This document shows, in pieces, positions 46,541 to 54,657 of a DNA stretch of 64,000 nt. This DNA is from Streptomyces sp. NBC_01267. Lineage in GTDB: Bacteria; Actinomycetota; Actinomycetes; Streptomycetales; Streptomycetaceae. The stretch's first letter is position 1, and each line of letters opens with the position of its first letter. Both the position numbers and the translations under genes were made by a program. The stretch spans positions 4,963,501 to 5,027,500 of the forward strand of contig NZ_CP108455.1 in the NCBI RefSeq assembly GCF_036241575.1, written 5' to 3'. The notes beneath the pieces are model-generated. The model saw only the letters and a list, made by a program, of their open reading frames with translations, searched no databases and was not told the origin of the DNA.

Positions 46541-47410
46541 GTGCCGACCGCCATAGCTGTCACCAGCAGCGATCTCGTGCTGCCGCCTTCCGACCGGCAC
46601 ACGCCCCCCGCGGCCGTCCTCCGGCCCCCGGCGGAGTGGTCCCTGGAGGCCTCCGTCACGGAGATGCACGCCCTCCTCGAACAGTACGGATACGTCGTCG
46701 TGGTGCACGCCGCCGCGCTGCCCGCGCCCTTCGTCCAGCGGCTGCACACCGTCCGCTCGGTACTGGAGAGCGACCGCATCGCGCTGCTGCCCGTCGACCT
46801 GCCACCGCTGGGTGTCGCCGTACTCGCCCGGCAGCTGCGCCAGCTCTCCGCCTGCGACTTCAGCCCCGGCGTGCTCGCCTCCGCCGCCCGGCTGCTCTCG
46901 CACTACATCTACGCGGGTGCGCTGCTCTCCTCGGTCACCCGGCTCGACCGGGTCCCGGTGTCGCTGACCACGCACGCCAAGTCCTGGGTGCCGGGTTCGC
47001 AGTTCGCCGTACTGGCCTCCCCCGCACCGCAGTTGACCAAGGTGAGCGGCACGGAACCCGGCGTACTCGACGGCCCCGCCTTCGCCACGCAGCTGCTCGT
47101 CGCCCGCGGCCAGCTCCAGTCCGACTGGGTGACCGGGACGCTCGCCCCGGCGTGGCAGGTCCAGGGCCATCTGGAGACCGCGCTGCCCGCCGACTCGGCC
47201 GGGTGGTGGGCCACGTCCCGGCTCGTGGAATTCGCCGCGGCGATCCCCGACATCTCCGTGCTCTACCAGCTGGTCTCCTCCGTACGCCGCGAGCTGTGCC
47301 GGTGGTGCGGGCTCGAACTCATAGGGGACCGCTGCGGGTTCTGCTCCTCGCCGTTCGCCGCGCCGCCCGCCGATTCCCCTGCCCAGTTCGAGAGGTTGTC
47401 CGCTCAGTGA
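46541..47410 (+). CDS. Hypothetical first gene of the Tad locus, with C-terminal zinc ribbon
   Basis: 289 residues, no signal peptide. Helical/beta mix (HALLEQYGYVVVVHAAALPAPFVQRLHTVRSVLESDRIALLPVDLPPLGVAVLARQLRQL) and a C-terminal CRWCGLELIGDRCGFC four-Cys zinc ribbon. I recognise no family. GTG at 46541 with GGGGGATC upstream. Its TGA overlaps the GTG of cpaB, so it is translationally coupled to pilus genes and is likely a locus-specific assembly or regulatory factor. Confidence 0.7.
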   Translation: MPTAIAVTSSDLVLPPSDRHTPPAAVLRPPAEWSLEASVTEMHALLEQYGYVVVVHAAALPAPFVQRLHTVRSVLESDRIALLPVDLPPLGVAVLARQLRQLSACDFSPGVLASAARLLSHYIYAGALLSSVTRLDRVPVSLTTHAKSWVPGSQFAVLASPAPQLTKVSGTEPGVLDGPAFATQLLVARGQLQSDWVTGTLAPAWQVQGHLETALPADSAGWWATSRLVEFAAAIPDISVLYQLVSSVRRELCRWCGLELIGDRCGFCSSPFAAPPADSPAQFERLSAQ

Positions 47411-48120
47411 ACTCACGCCAGCGCCGCGGCGTCGTCCTGCTGCTCCTGTCGGCCCTCTGCGCCATCGCGGCCGTCGTCGGGGTGCTCTCCGTGATCCGCA
47501 ACGTGAATGCGAAGGTCGGCCCGGAGGTCACGGCGTACCGGGTGCGCAGCGACATAGCCCCGTACCAGCAGCTCACCGCAGGCGACTTCGAGGAGACGCG
47601 GATGCCCCGGCGCTGGCTGTCGGACAACGCGGTGACCGACCTCGGCCAGATACGCGGCAAGATCGCCGTCACCCCGCTGCACAAGGGTTCGCTGCTACAG
47701 ACCGACATGATCGTCCGGCAGCCCGAACTGGCCCCGGGCGAACAGGAGATCGCCATCATGATCGACGCCTCCACCGGCGTCGCCGGAAAGATCACCCCGG
47801 GGTCCAGCGTCAACATCTACGCGACGTTCAAGGGCGACGGCAAGAACGTCCCCGACACCTCCAAGGTCATCGTCTCCGGCGCCCGGGTGGTGGACGTCGG
47901 CAAGATCACCGCCCTCGACCCGAACCAGAACGAGAACGACCGCACCCGGCAGGCCACCGACGCCGTCCCGATCACCTTCGCCCTGAAGACGCTCGACGCC
48001 CAGCGCGTGGCGTACGCGGAGTCCTTCGCGACGCACGTACGGCTCGCCCTCGTCGCGGCAGGCGGCGGCGGGGCCGTGGCCCAGCGCGACCGCACCTACA
48101 CCCTCGACGGCGACAAGTGA
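47407..48120 (+). CDS. cpaB: Flp pilus assembly protein CpaB/RcpC
   Basis: 237 residues: one N-terminal membrane helix (GVVLLLLSALCAIAAVVGVLSVI), a SAF domain (VTAYRVRSDIAPYQQLTAGDFEETRMPRRWLSDNAVTDLGQIRGKIAVTPLHKGSLLQTDMIV) and the RcpC domain (GEQEIAIMIDASTGVAGKITPGSSVNIYATF). Periplasmic or wall-side component of Tad pili. GTG at 47407 overlaps the preceding stop (GTGA). Seven bp before the TadZ fusion gene. Confidence 0.9.
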   Translation: MNSRQRRGVVLLLLSALCAIAAVVGVLSVIRNVNAKVGPEVTAYRVRSDIAPYQQLTAGDFEETRMPRRWLSDNAVTDLGQIRGKIAVTPLHKGSLLQTDMIVRQPELAPGEQEIAIMIDASTGVAGKITPGSSVNIYATFKGDGKNVPDTSKVIVSGARVVDVGKITALDPNQNENDRTRQATDAVPITFALKTLDAQRVAYAESFATHVRLALVAAGGGGAVAQRDRTYTLDGDK

Positions 48121-48127
48121 GGGACCG

Positions 48128-49735
48128 ATGACGACTCGCATCCTGCCCGCGGTCGGTGATCCGGACGCGGCCCGCGCGGTGATCACCCTGCTCAGCCAGC
48201 TGCCCGACGCGGAACCCGCCCCGCCGGTCACCGACTCGACCTCGCTGCTCGACCTGCTGGCCCGGTCCGCGGGCGCATCCCTCGACGAACTGCCCGAGGT
48301 CGTCCTCGTCCACGAACGGATCGGCCCGACCCCCGCACTGGAGCTGATCCGGGAGGTCGCCCTGCGCTTCCCCGCGGTCGGCGTCGTCCTCATCACCGCG
48401 GACGTCAGCCCCCTCCTCTACACCGCGGCAATGGACTCCGGGGCCCGCGGTCTCATCGGACTCCCGCTCGGCTACGAGGAGTTGGCGGCCCGCGTACAGA
48501 ACGCCGCCTCCTGGTCCACCGGTGTCCGCCGCCACCTGGGCGGCGGCGCGGACACGGCCACCGGACCCGGCGGTACGGTCGTCACGGTCACCGGCGCCAA
48601 GGGCGGCGTCGGCGCCACCGTCACCGCCGTCCAACTCGCCCTGGCCGCGGCGTCGTCGGGCCGGTCCGTCGCGCTGGTGGACCTGGACCTCCAGTCCGGG
48701 GACGTCGCCTCGTACCTCGACGTGCAGTTCCGCCGCTCGATCGCCGACCTGGCGGGCATCACGGACATCTCGCCCCGGGTCCTCCAGGACGCCGTGTACG
48801 CCCATCCGACGGGCGTCGGCCTGCTCCTCGCTCCCGGTGACGGCGAACGCGGCGAGGAGGTCACCGACCGGGTCGCCCGGCAGACGATCGGAGCCCTGCG
48901 CAACCGCTACGAGATCGTGATCGTCGACTGCGGCACCCAGCTGAACAGCGCGAACGCCGCCGCCGTGGAGATGGCCGACCACGCGCTGCTCCTGGTCACC
49001 CCCGATGTCGTCGCCGTACGGGCGGCCAAGCGGATGGTGCGGATGTGGGACCGCCTCCAGGTCCGCAAGGCCGAGGAGACCATCTCCGTCGTCAACCGGG
49101 CCACCCGCGGCGCGGAGATCCAGCCACCGCTCGTCGAACGGATCACCGGTACGAAGGCGGCGCGCGCCGCGATTCCGGCAGGCTTCAAGGAACTCCAGGC
49201 CGCGGTCGACGCGGGCCGGATGCAGGACCTGGACAGCCGGTCCGCGGTCAAGCAGGCGATGTGGGCGCTGGCCGGGGAACTGGGCCTGGTGAAGGCGGCC
49301 CCCGCGGCCTCGCACGGCCGGGGCGGCGGTCTGCTGCGCGGCCGGAAGGGCGGGGACCGGGGTGGCGACCGGGGCGCGGTCCTGGTCGAGTTCGCCGGGA
49401 TGGCCCCGCTCATCGCGTTCGTCCTGGTGGCGATGTGGCAGTGCGTGCTGTGGGGCTACACGTTCTCGCTGGCGGGCAACGCGGCGGACGAGGCGGCGCG
49501 GGTGGCGACGGCGTCGTACGCGGTCGACGGCTCGACGTCCGGCTGCCAGGAGGCGGGCCTCGAACGCCTGCCGGGCAGCTGGCGGGGCGCCGCGAAGGTC
49601 AGCTGCGCCGCATCGGGCAATCTGATGCGGGCGACGGTGCATCTGCGCACGCCGGTGCTCTTCCCGGGGGCGGGGAACTTCCCGTGGTCGGTGGACGGGA
49701 GCGCGGGGGCGGCGCTGGAGGGGGAGCCGCGATGA
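48128..49735 (+). CDS. Fused TadZ/CpaE-type ATPase and TadE-like pseudopilin
   Basis: 535 residues in one uninterrupted frame. Residues 1-135: receiver-like domain (VVLVHERIGPTPALELIREVALRFPAVGVVLITA). Residues about 150-395: ParA/MinD-like ATPase with VTVTGAKGGVGATVTAVQLALAAASSGRSVALVDLDLQSGDVAS; the Walker A reads KGGVGAT, lacking the catalytic Lys of KGGxGKT, an atypical Walker A as known for TadZ. Residues about 418-535: TadE-type pseudopilin (RGAVLVEFAGMAPLIAFVLVAMWQCVLWGYTFSLAGNAADEAARVATA). TadZ localises pili at poles; TadE is a membrane pseudopilin. No start codon with a ribosome site is evident at the junction. ATG overlap with the next tadE gene. Confidence 0.88.
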   Translation: MTTRILPAVGDPDAARAVITLLSQLPDAEPAPPVTDSTSLLDLLARSAGASLDELPEVVLVHERIGPTPALELIREVALRFPAVGVVLITADVSPLLYTAAMDSGARGLIGLPLGYEELAARVQNAASWSTGVRRHLGGGADTATGPGGTVVTVTGAKGGVGATVTAVQLALAAASSGRSVALVDLDLQSGDVASYLDVQFRRSIADLAGITDISPRVLQDAVYAHPTGVGLLLAPGDGERGEEVTDRVARQTIGALRNRYEIVIVDCGTQLNSANAAAVEMADHALLLVTPDVVAVRAAKRMVRMWDRLQVRKAEETISVVNRATRGAEIQPPLVERITGTKAARAAIPAGFKELQAAVDAGRMQDLDSRSAVKQAMWALAGELGLVKAAPAASHGRGGGLLRGRKGGDRGGDRGAVLVEFAGMAPLIAFVLVAMWQCVLWGYTFSLAGNAADEAARVATASYAVDGSTSGCQEAGLERLPGSWRGAAKVSCAASGNLMRATVHLRTPVLFPGAGNFPWSVDGSAGAALEGEPR

Positions 49736-50235
49736 GGTGCGTACGTGGGTCACTGATACCGGGTACGGGCAGGGCCTCGGGCACAGGCACGGGCACAGGC
49801 ACGGGTACGGGCACAGGCACGGGTACGGGTACGGGCACGGTCTCGGCTACGGGCAGGGCCTCGGGTACGGCAACAGCTACGGCCCGCAGGGACCTGCGCG
49901 ACGACCGCGGCACCGCCATCCTCGAATTCACCGGGATGCTGCCCCTCCTCCTCTTCATCGGGATGGCCGCCATCCAGCTCGGGATCGTCGGGTACTCCGC
50001 CAGCCAGGCGGGCTCCGCCGCCCGCGCCGCGGCCCGCACCGAATCGCTCCAGGCCGGGACCGGCGCCGCCGCCGGGCAGGCCGCCACCGCGGACTGGCTC
50101 CAGGGCGGCACCACCATCACCGTCGGCGGCGGGGACACCGTGACCGCGACGGCCACCATCCGCGTCCCCTCCGTACTGCCGGGCATCCACCTCTTCGGAC
50201 CCGTACACCGCACGGTGACCATGCCGCGCGACTGA
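49732..50235 (+). CDS. tadE: TadE-family pseudopilin with Gly-Thr repeat leader
   Basis: 167 residues. The first 55 are dominated by (GT)n and (TA)n, then RDDRGTAILEFTGMLPLLLFIGMAAIQLGIVGYSASQAGSAARAAARTE, the TadE hallmark (G-x-x-x-x-E-F prepilin-like cleavage and helix). The low-complexity leader is coded by hexanucleotide repeats (49779-49850). ATG at 49732 overlaps the fusion gene stop (ATGA). A start at an internal position cannot be excluded because no ATG lies near the pilin motif. Confidence 0.83.
   Translation: MRCVRGSLIPGTGRASGTGTGTGTGTGTGTGTGTGTVSATGRASGTATATARRDLRDDRGTAILEFTGMLPLLLFIGMAAIQLGIVGYSASQAGSAARAAARTESLQAGTGAAAGQAATADWLQGGTTITVGGGDTVTATATIRVPSVLPGIHLFGPVHRTVTMPRD
49779..49850. 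repeat. Hexanucleotide tandem repeat in the tadE leader
   Basis: About twelve in-frame hexamers of the type GGCACA / GGCACG / GGTACG, coding Gly-Thr repeats ahead of the TadE pilin-like motif. Copy-number changes would alter leader length only, not frame. Confidence 0.85.
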
Positions 50236-50299
50236 CCCGGCACACCCGCACACCCGCACCCGCCCCCGTACGCACGGGCAGACAGGACAGGAGGCAACC

Positions 50300-51637
50300 A
50301 TGAGTCTGCGCTCGCGCATCACCCCTCCCGAGGAGCACGGCGGCGGCCGGGAGGACGGTCATCAGGTCGCCGCCTACCGCGCCAAACTCCTCGAAGAGAT
50401 CGACCTCGCGGAGATGTCCTCGCTCGCCGCCGCCGACCGGCGCGCCCGGCTGGAGCGGGTGCTGGGCCACATCATCAGCCGCGAGGGGCCGGTCCTCTCC
50501 ACCGCCGAGCGCTCCCAGCTGATCCGCCGCGTCGTCGACGAAGCGCTCGGCCTCGGCGTACTCGAACCGCTCCTCGAAGACGCGTCGATCACCGAGATCA
50601 TGGTCAACGGCCCCGACGCGATCTTCGTCGAGCGCGCGGGCCGGGTGGAACAGCTCCCCATGCGCTTCGCCTCCACCGAACAGCTGATGCAGACCATCGA
50701 GCGCATCGTCTCGACCGTCAACCGCCGGGTGGACGAGTCGAATCCGATGGTCGACGCCCGCCTCCCGTCCGGTGAGCGCGTCAACGTCATCATTCCGCCG
50801 CTCGCCCTGACCGGCCCCACCCTCACGATCCGCCGTTTCCCCCGCGCGTACCGCCTCCAGGAACTGATCGCCCTCGGCACGCTCGACGAGCAGATGCTGC
50901 TGCTGCTCTCGGCGTTCGTACGGGCCCGCTTCAACGTGATCGTCTCCGGCGGTACGGGCTCCGGCAAGACCACCCTGCTCAACGCGCTCTCCGGCCTCAT
51001 CCCCGAGCACGAGCGCATCATCACCGTCGAGGACGCCGCCGAACTCCAGCTCCAGCAGTCCCATGTGATCCGGCTGGAGACCCGCCCGGCGAACGTCGAG
51101 GGCAAGGGCCGGATCACCATCCGCGACCTGGTCCGCAACTCCCTGCGCATGCGCCCCGACCGGATCATCGTCGGCGAGGTACGCGGCGGCGAGACCCTCG
51201 ACATGCTCCAGGCGATGTCCACGGGCCACGACGGCTCGCTCGCCACCGTCCACTCCAACAGCGCCGAGGACGCCCTGATGAGGCTCCAGACCCTGGGCTC
51301 CATGTCCGAGGTGGAGATCCCCTTCGAGGCGCTGCGCGACCAGATCAACAGCGCGGTCGACGTCATCGTCCAGCTCACCCGGCACGCCGACGGCTCCCGC
51401 AAGGTCAGCGAGATCGTGATGCTCGTCAGCCACGGCCGCGAACCGTTCCAGCTCGCCACCCTGTCCCGCTACCACGCGCAGCCGATGAGCGCGGACCGTG
51501 TCGTGCACGGACAGTTCGAACATCTGCCGCTGCCGCGCCGGGTCGCGGAGCGGCTCCACCTGGCGAACGAGGCGCTTCCACCCGCGTTCGGCGTCGTGGA
51601 GGGCATCGACCCGCTCAACACGAGAGAGGCGAGGTAG
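50300..51637 (+). CDS. tadA: Tad pilus assembly ATPase TadA/CpaF
   Basis: Secretion-type hexameric ATPase that powers pilus polymerisation, 445 residues. Walker A VIVSGGTGSGKTTLLNALSG (around residues 215-228), Asp box IITVEDAAELQLQQSHVIRLETRP, Walker B-region MRPDRIIVGEVRGGETLDMLQAMSTGHDGSLATVHSNSAEDAL with the catalytic Glu and His. ATG at 50300 with AGGAGG 7 bases upstream. Cytoplasmic, partner of TadB/TadC. Confidence 0.97.
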   Translation: MSLRSRITPPEEHGGGREDGHQVAAYRAKLLEEIDLAEMSSLAAADRRARLERVLGHIISREGPVLSTAERSQLIRRVVDEALGLGVLEPLLEDASITEIMVNGPDAIFVERAGRVEQLPMRFASTEQLMQTIERIVSTVNRRVDESNPMVDARLPSGERVNVIIPPLALTGPTLTIRRFPRAYRLQELIALGTLDEQMLLLLSAFVRARFNVIVSGGTGSGKTTLLNALSGLIPEHERIITVEDAAELQLQQSHVIRLETRPANVEGKGRITIRDLVRNSLRMRPDRIIVGEVRGGETLDMLQAMSTGHDGSLATVHSNSAEDALMRLQTLGSMSEVEIPFEALRDQINSAVDVIVQLTRHADGSRKVSEIVMLVSHGREPFQLATLSRYHAQPMSADRVVHGQFEHLPLPRRVAERLHLANEALPPAFGVVEGIDPLNTREAR

Positions 51638-51646
51638 GGCCGGACC

Positions 51647-52585
51647 ATGAACAACACCGCTCTGCTGGCGATCGGCAGCACGCTGCTCTGCGGCGGCCTG
51701 GCCGTCGCCGGTATCCATGTCTACGCCTCGGGGAAGGCCCAGCGCGAGGCCCTGGTCGACCGGCTCTCGTACACCGGACCGCCGCCCACCGGACTGCGCA
51801 CCCGGCGCTTCACCGGCGTGGACCGCAGACTCCGCAGGACCGCACTGGGCAAGCGCATCCAGCTGCGGCTCTCGGCCACCGGCCTGGACCTCACCCCCGG
51901 CGAGTTCACCGTGTACGTCCTCGGCGGCGTCGCGGCGCTCTGGCTGATCGCTTCCGCCGTACTGGCCCCGTTCTTCGGCCCGGTCGCCGGACTCGTCGCC
52001 CTCTGGGCGGGCAACACCTTCCTCAACTGGCAGCGCCAGAAACGCATCGAGGCGTTCATCAACCAGTTGCCCGAGCTGTCCAGGATCCTGGCCAACGCCA
52101 CCGCCGCCGGGCTCGCGCTCCGTACCGCCCTGGGCATGGCGGCCGAGGAACTCGACGCGCCGGCCGGAGAGGAACTGGCCACGGTCACCAGCCAGTTGGC
52201 GCTCGGCCGGTCCATCGACGAAGCCCTGGGCGAGCTGGCCGAACGGCTGCCCTCCCGTGAACTGGTCGTACTCGTCACCACCCTCGTCCTCTCCAACCGC
52301 GCGGGCGGAACGGTCGTCGGCAGCCTGCGCAACCTCACCGAGACCCTGGAGGAGCGCAAGGAGACCCGACGCGAGGTCATCACGATGCTCTCCGAGGTCA
52401 ACGCCACCGCGTACACCCTCCCGCTGCTCGGCCTCGGCGCCATGATCATGCTGAACTCCATGGACCCCGGCTCGCTCGCCCGGATGACCGGGCACCCCCT
52501 CGGCCAGGCCGCGGTGATCGTGGCCCTCGCCCTGTACGCCGTCGGGTTCGTCGGCATGCGCCGCCTCGGCAAGATCGAAGTCTGA
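51647..52585 (+). CDS. tadB: Tad pilus membrane platform protein TadB
   Basis: 312 residues. N-terminal helix (ALLAIGSTLLCGGLAVAGIHVYA), central helices (VYVLGGVAALWLIASAVLAPFFGPVAGLVALWAG), the GSPII_F-type cytoplasmic domain (INQLPELSRILANATAAGLALRTALGMAAEELDAPAGEEL), and C-terminal helices. Inner-membrane platform for TadA. Starts 10 bp after tadA. Confidence 0.93.
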   Translation: MNNTALLAIGSTLLCGGLAVAGIHVYASGKAQREALVDRLSYTGPPPTGLRTRRFTGVDRRLRRTALGKRIQLRLSATGLDLTPGEFTVYVLGGVAALWLIASAVLAPFFGPVAGLVALWAGNTFLNWQRQKRIEAFINQLPELSRILANATAAGLALRTALGMAAEELDAPAGEELATVTSQLALGRSIDEALGELAERLPSRELVVLVTTLVLSNRAGGTVVGSLRNLTETLEERKETRREVITMLSEVNATAYTLPLLGLGAMIMLNSMDPGSLARMTGHPLGQAAVIVALALYAVGFVGMRRLGKIEV

Positions 52586-52599
52586 GGGAGGCGGCCGAC

Positions 52600-53490
52600 A
52601 TGGTGGGACTGCTACTGGCTCTGCTGCTCGGCGCGGCCATCGCCGGGATCTTCCAGGGCATCCGGATGTACCGCGCCGAGGCCAAGATCCCCAGCGACCT
52701 CGCGGTCGCCCTGGAGGTCGGAGCCACCCGGGTGGGCGGAGTCGAGGCCGCGATCGACCGGGCCGGGATGCGCTTCGCGCCCGCCGTGCTCAAGGCGATG
52801 GGCCCCCGGTCCGTGGAGAAGAAGCGCCGCAGGATAGACAGCGCGGGCAACCCCGGCGGCCTGACCGTCGACCGCTACGCGGCCCGCCGCGCGGTGTACG
52901 GCATCTTCGGCGGGCTGGCCGCGCTGGCCCTCCTCACCAACGGCAGCCCGGTCCTCGCCTGCCTCGCTCTCGCGTACGGAGTCCTCGCCGCCGACGCGAC
53001 CATCTGGCAGGCCATCCGCAAGCGCAAGGACATCATCGAGCGGACCCTGCCGGACTTCCTGGACGTGCTCGCCGTCGTCGTCAGCGCCGGACTCGGCTTC
53101 CGGCAGGCACTGGAGCGGGTCGCGGAGAAGTACGCGGGACCCTGGGCCGACGAACTGCGCATCACTCTGCGCCAGATGGACATGGGCGTCAGCCGCCGCC
53201 AGGCCTTCGACGAACTGCGCCGGCGCAACGGCTCCGAGCAGGTCTCGCAGTTCGTCAGCGCGCTCCAGCAGGGCGAGGAACTCGGCGCGCCGATCGCCGA
53301 GACCCTCATACAGATCGCCAACGACATGCGCCGCACCGACGCCCAGAACTCCCGCCGGCGCGCGGCCAAGGCAATCCCGCAGGCCACAGTGGTCACTCTG
53401 ATCTCGATGGTCCCGGCCACCCTCATCCTGATCGTGACCAACATGTTCCTCGGCTCGGAGACCGACTTCGGCTCCCTCTTCGGGAACTGA
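52600..53490 (+). CDS. tadC: Tad pilus membrane platform protein TadC
   Basis: 296 residues, GSPII_F-domain protein paralogous to TadB: IIERTLPDFLDVLAVVVSAGLGFRQALERVAEKYAGPWADELRITLRQMDMGVSRRQAFDELRRRNGSEQVSQFVSALQQGEELGAPIAETLIQIANDMRR, flanked by hydrophobic helices, with VTLISMVPATLILIVTNMFLG at the C-terminus. ATG at 52600 with GAGGGAGGCGG upstream. Last gene before a 321-bp gap and the pilin gene. Confidence 0.92.
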   Translation: MVGLLLALLLGAAIAGIFQGIRMYRAEAKIPSDLAVALEVGATRVGGVEAAIDRAGMRFAPAVLKAMGPRSVEKKRRRIDSAGNPGGLTVDRYAARRAVYGIFGGLAALALLTNGSPVLACLALAYGVLAADATIWQAIRKRKDIIERTLPDFLDVLAVVVSAGLGFRQALERVAEKYAGPWADELRITLRQMDMGVSRRQAFDELRRRNGSEQVSQFVSALQQGEELGAPIAETLIQIANDMRRTDAQNSRRRAAKAIPQATVVTLISMVPATLILIVTNMFLGSETDFGSLFGN

Positions 53491-53811
53491 GGCGGTGCGC
53501 CATGGCGGCACGAGCAAGTCTCCCGGCCGGTTCGGGCATAGGGGCTGCCCGGACGGGGGAGGGATCCGGCCAGTTTCTGTCAGCCACTGCACGGCCGAAA
53601 CCGGATGTGCCACGCTCTCCCCGGAGAGGTGACTCCGGGCTGCGTTCGAGGAAGGCGGAGGCCATGCGGGACCACGCCTCCGACCGGAGCAACCAGCAGT
53701 CGGCCGCCATGGCTGAGTTCGTTCGCGGTTTTCGCGGTTGGGGAGAGCGGGGCGCCGCACACGGCCGCCCTGCCGCAGAGGCGGAGTCGTACGTTCCCGA
53801 AGGGGCAGAGC
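53491..53811. other. Intergenic region before the Flp pilin gene, with hairpin
   Basis: A 321-bp gap without a credible gene inside an otherwise compact locus. It contains a CCCGGAG / CTCCGGG hairpin (53620-53639, loop 6) and a GTTTC...GAAACC stretch at about 53572-53600 reminiscent of ECF-type -35 elements. It probably holds a separate promoter giving high pilin mRNA, with the hairpin as attenuator or 5'-end stabiliser. Confidence 0.5.
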
Positions 53812-54042
53812 ATGGCGAAGAACATCACGCTCAGGGCATACCTGGCACTCGGCACGTGGCGCGACACGGTCGTCTCCCGGATGCGGAGGCAGGCCGGGGA
53901 CCGCGGGGCGAGCATCGTGGAGTACGGCGGGCTGCTGGTGATCGTGGCGCTGATCGTGGTGGCGGTGCGGGGGTTGGGGCTGCAGGGGATCATCTCCACG
54001 GCCATTGGTTCCGCCGTGAAGTCGATCACCGGCGGGGGCTGA
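53812..54042 (+). CDS. flp: Flp/Fap-type pilin subunit
   Basis: 76 residues. Prepilin N-terminus with charged leader (MAKNITLRAYLALGTWRDTVVSRMRRQAGDRGASIVEYGGLLVIVALIVVAVRGLG): cleavage Gly, Glu-Tyr and long hydrophobic helix typical of type IVb Flp pilins, followed by only about 20 residues. ATG at 53812 with GAAGGGG 6-7 bases upstream. The leader before the cleavage Gly is long (about 32 residues) for Flp. Structural subunit of the pilus. Confidence 0.92.
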   Translation: MAKNITLRAYLALGTWRDTVVSRMRRQAGDRGASIVEYGGLLVIVALIVVAVRGLGLQGIISTAIGSAVKSITGGG

Positions 54043-54077
54043 GGCGGGACCGCCTGCCCGCAGACCATGGGCAGACC

Positions 54078-54644
54078 ATGCTCATCTACGTTGTCGTGGT
54101 GGCGGGCCTGCTTTTCCTCGCCTACGCGTACTTTGCGTTTGCTCAGGCAGCTGCGGCCCGCAGCGGAGCCCAATCAGCCGCAGATGCGGCCGCATTGGCG
54201 GCGGCCCAGGACGTACGGAACGAGATGGCCGACGGCTTGACCAACTCGCTCGGGCACTCGGATGTCTGGGTCGACTGGCTGCTCGGCAATGAGCCCGTTC
54301 CCGGCATGGGGGAAGCAGCGGCGGACCAGCTTGCCGCCCAGAACGATGCCATGCTCGACGGGCTCGCGCCTACCACGGTCAGGGGCTACCCCGCCTTCCG
54401 GGCAAGCGTCACGACACTTTCCACGGTGGGCAAGTCGGTGATTCCCGGAACAGAGAGTCGGCACGCCAAGGCGCATGCCGTCGCCATGATCGAGCCACGC
54501 TGCTCGGCGGCGCCGTCGAGCGACCCGAAGCTCATCGAGTTCAACTGCGACGGCGGTCAGCACTGGAAGATCGATCCCAAGAATCTTGACGACATCCAAC
54601 TGCCCCAGCCGAAAGACCTGTTCGCTGTCCACCTGGCCGAGTAA
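54078..54644 (+). CDS. TadG/TadE-like pilus-associated membrane protein
   Basis: 188 residues from the first ATG: MLIYVVVVAGLLFLAYAYFAFAQAAAARSGAQSAADAAALAAAQDVRNE, the helix plus ADAAALAAA motif of TadG/pseudopilin-like proteins, then a soluble domain with two Cys (PRCSA, FNCDGG). In frame upstream the codons read LRRDRLPADHGQT, matching the D-x-GQT motif that normally precedes this helix, so translation may begin at a CTG (54039) overlapping the pilin stop (CTGA). Codon use is less GC-rich than tadA-C. Confidence 0.78.
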   Translation: MLIYVVVVAGLLFLAYAYFAFAQAAAARSGAQSAADAAALAAAQDVRNEMADGLTNSLGHSDVWVDWLLGNEPVPGMGEAAADQLAAQNDAMLDGLAPTTVRGYPAFRASVTTLSTVGKSVIPGTESRHAKAHAVAMIEPRCSAAPSSDPKLIEFNCDGGQHWKIDPKNLDDIQLPQPKDLFAVHLAE

Positions 54645-54657
54645 GGATGAGTTGTAG

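Noticed and set aside
50117..52495. 792-codon open frame on the minus strand
   Set aside because: Shadow of tadA and tadB; no ribosome site or domain.
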